A stretch of DNA of 5,226 nt from Nitrospirota bacterium (GTDB taxonomy: Bacteria; Nitrospirota; Nitrospiria; Nitrospirales; UBA8639): NCBI GenBank assembly GCA_003235785.1, contig QJYE01000510.1, forward strand, positions 1-5,226. Direction: 5' to 3'. Position 1 is the first letter of the stretch. Every line of letters starts with the position of its first letter. Positions 4,103-5,226 of this stretch are shown here, piece by piece. Below the pieces are notes generated by a model, which was not told the DNA's origin, did not search any database, and was given only the letters and a program-made list of their open reading frames with translations. The translations under genes were made by a program, and so were the position numbers.

Positions 4103-5226
4103 TCAACACTCCCCCATTTGGTCACCGTTGACATCCAGCACGAGCTTCCTTCCTGAACAGTGCAGGACTTTCTCGATAACCTTTTGAAAAACCCGTGCCT
4201 CCATTTCCGGCGAGAACGAACATTCAGGAACCACTTGACGCAAAAGGGAGCCTTCTTCCGCAAAGAGCCGGGGGAGACGTAACTTCACCACCTCATGACT
4301 CGTTTCGTTCTTGAAAACCTCACCCAAATACCTGACCATCCCTTCGACCAGGTCAGCCTCTGTCGTCCCATGGTACAGCCCCTCAAGAAGCAGGAAGATG
4401 CCCCCCTGGAAACCCGGAGCCAGATCTGGGGAAACGGCCAGTATGGGTGCACTTTTTTGGGCACACCCGGATTCGCCCACCCGATGACCAACATCTGAGG
4501 CGACAACTGTACCATGTTTGCCAAAAACTGGGAAGTCTTCCCCTATCACGGATACGGTGCCCTTCGTGCCATCGAGCACCACCGATTGCTCATGAAACCG
4601 GGTCCTTGCTTGATCAACGCCGGAAACATAGGGAATCCCTAATTCCCGACAGGCGATACTGAGGTGGTTCAATTGACTGCCCACCCGCTCACTAATGATT
4701 CCCTGAGTGTCAAAAATAAGGTCGTAATTCTGTTCGCTGAGGAAATCCACTAACGCAATAGACTGGCTTGATGGCGTGGTGGGCCCCTTGGGAAAAGCAG
4801 ACCAGTTTATTCCCACTCCTTGAGCCATTCCTGGAGAACAACTCACGCCATGAGCGTCAACTCTCCTTGAACCACCCACGGAGGGACTGGTGCTTGTAAA
4901 AGGCCATGGTTTGGTTACGGGTCGACATTGAAACAGATAGGGAATACATTCACCATCGAAAAACCCAAACTCGATATCCACCGAACTGTTCCATGTCTTC
5001 GCAGCCAATGCCCCAATACGGGCTAATTCTTGAAGGTGGTCATCCCTCAGAAGGTCACCGTCCACTTCTCCTCCATTCCTATCCCAGCTCTGCTGATCGC
5101 CCTTCCGGTAGGTCGTGGGTGCCATTTGGCCGGACATCAATAACTCACCTTTCCCCGATACCACCTCTACGAAAATACTTTCTGAATGTTCAAAAAACAT
5201 GACGCCGGTACATCTGCTATTCACCC
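4103..5226 (-). CDS. PEP-synthase/PPDK-like phosphotransferase, C-terminal part (5' end outside window)
   Basis: At least 374 codons; the frame is still open at the right edge, and the GTG at 5224 is only the first possible start inside the window. Numbering from it, residues 7-39 match the end of the PPDK/PEP-synthase ATP-grasp domain (GVMFF, then GKGELLMSG and a Pro-x-x-Tyr), and 83-104 give DIEF...LFQCRPVT, the Glu and Gln-x-Arg that contact ATP and metal in this family. A swivel domain follows after only about 20 residues: GVSCSPGMAQG (126-136), GSQLNHLSIACRELGIP (182-198) with His187 at the phospho-accepting position, and DGTKGTV (218-224). These enzymes pass a phosphate from ATP through the histidine to an acceptor. 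There is no rifampin-binding insert as in rifampin phosphotransferase. After the swivel come about 144 unrecognised residues with no PEP/pyruvate barrel motifs, so the acceptor is unknown. The 121-aa gene follows by 24 nt. Confidence 0.85.
   Translation of the reverse strand, partial: VNSRCTGVMFFEHSESIFVEVVSGKGELLMSGQMAPTTYRKGDQQSWDRNGGEVDGDLLRDDHLQELARIGALAAKTWNSSVDIEFGFFDGECIPYLFQCRPVTKPWPFTSTSPSVGGSRRVDAHGVSCSPGMAQGVGINWSAFPKGPTTPSSQSIALVDFLSEQNYDLIFDTQGIISERVGSQLNHLSIACRELGIPYVSGVDQARTRFHEQSVVLDGTKGTVSVIGEDFPVFGKHGTVVASDVGHRVGESGCAQKSAPILAVSPDLAPGFQGGIFLLLEGLYHGTTEADLVEGMVRYLGEVFKNETSHEVVKLRLPRLFAEEGSLLRQVVPECSFSPEMEARVFQKVIEKVLHCSGRKLVLDVNGDQMGEC

Noticed and set aside
1..5226. CRISPR array, tRNA, rRNA or phage genes
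   Set aside because: I found no regularly spaced repeats, no tRNA fold, no rRNA-like sequence and no integrase or structural phage protein on either strand.

Overview
The window reads as chromosomal DNA of a Gram-negative-type bacterium. Every gene I can support lies on the minus strand, so the map reads right to left. Exported proteins with clear Sec and Tat signals, good AGGAGGT ribosome-binding sites and moderate GC fit this. A roughly 220-bp intergenic repeat with ends GGGCTGTT...AACAGCCC resembles, from memory, a family scattered through Nitrospira genomes. Nitrospirota is therefore my best guess, but it rests on recall and not on a search.

In transcription order: (1) 5226-4103 is the 3' part of a PEP-synthase-like phosphotransferase. 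It has the end of the ATP-grasp domain, a phosphohistidine swivel domain and an unrecognised C-terminal region of about 144 residues where a PEP/pyruvate barrel would be expected. (2) Only 24 nt later, 4078-3713 encodes a 121-residue protein of unknown function with a Gln/Asn/Lys-rich tail. (3) After a 153-nt spacer with inverted repeats, 3559-2474 encodes a DNA polymerase beta-type nucleotidyltransferase with GS and DxD motifs and an alpha-helical C-terminal half. (4) A gap of about 440 nt with several hairpins and palindromes leads to (5) 2032-1304, a Sec-exported protein of unknown function. (6) The 1053-1272 repeat separates it from (7) 1014-244, a Tat-exported protein of unknown function. 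(8) At the left edge, 44-1 is the first 14 codons of another gene with a good Shine-Dalgarno site and a signal-peptide-like start.

The most interesting part is the right-hand set: a phosphotransferase with a phosphohistidine domain but no recognisable acceptor domain, a small partner and a nucleotidyltransferase. ATP-dependent phosphoryl transfer and nucleotidyl transfer are side by side with an uncharacterised small protein, which could be a small-molecule or protein modification set. This is inference from family chemistry and gene order. The exported proteins on the left share strand with that set, but long spacers and the repeat separate them from it, so a functional link is not shown.
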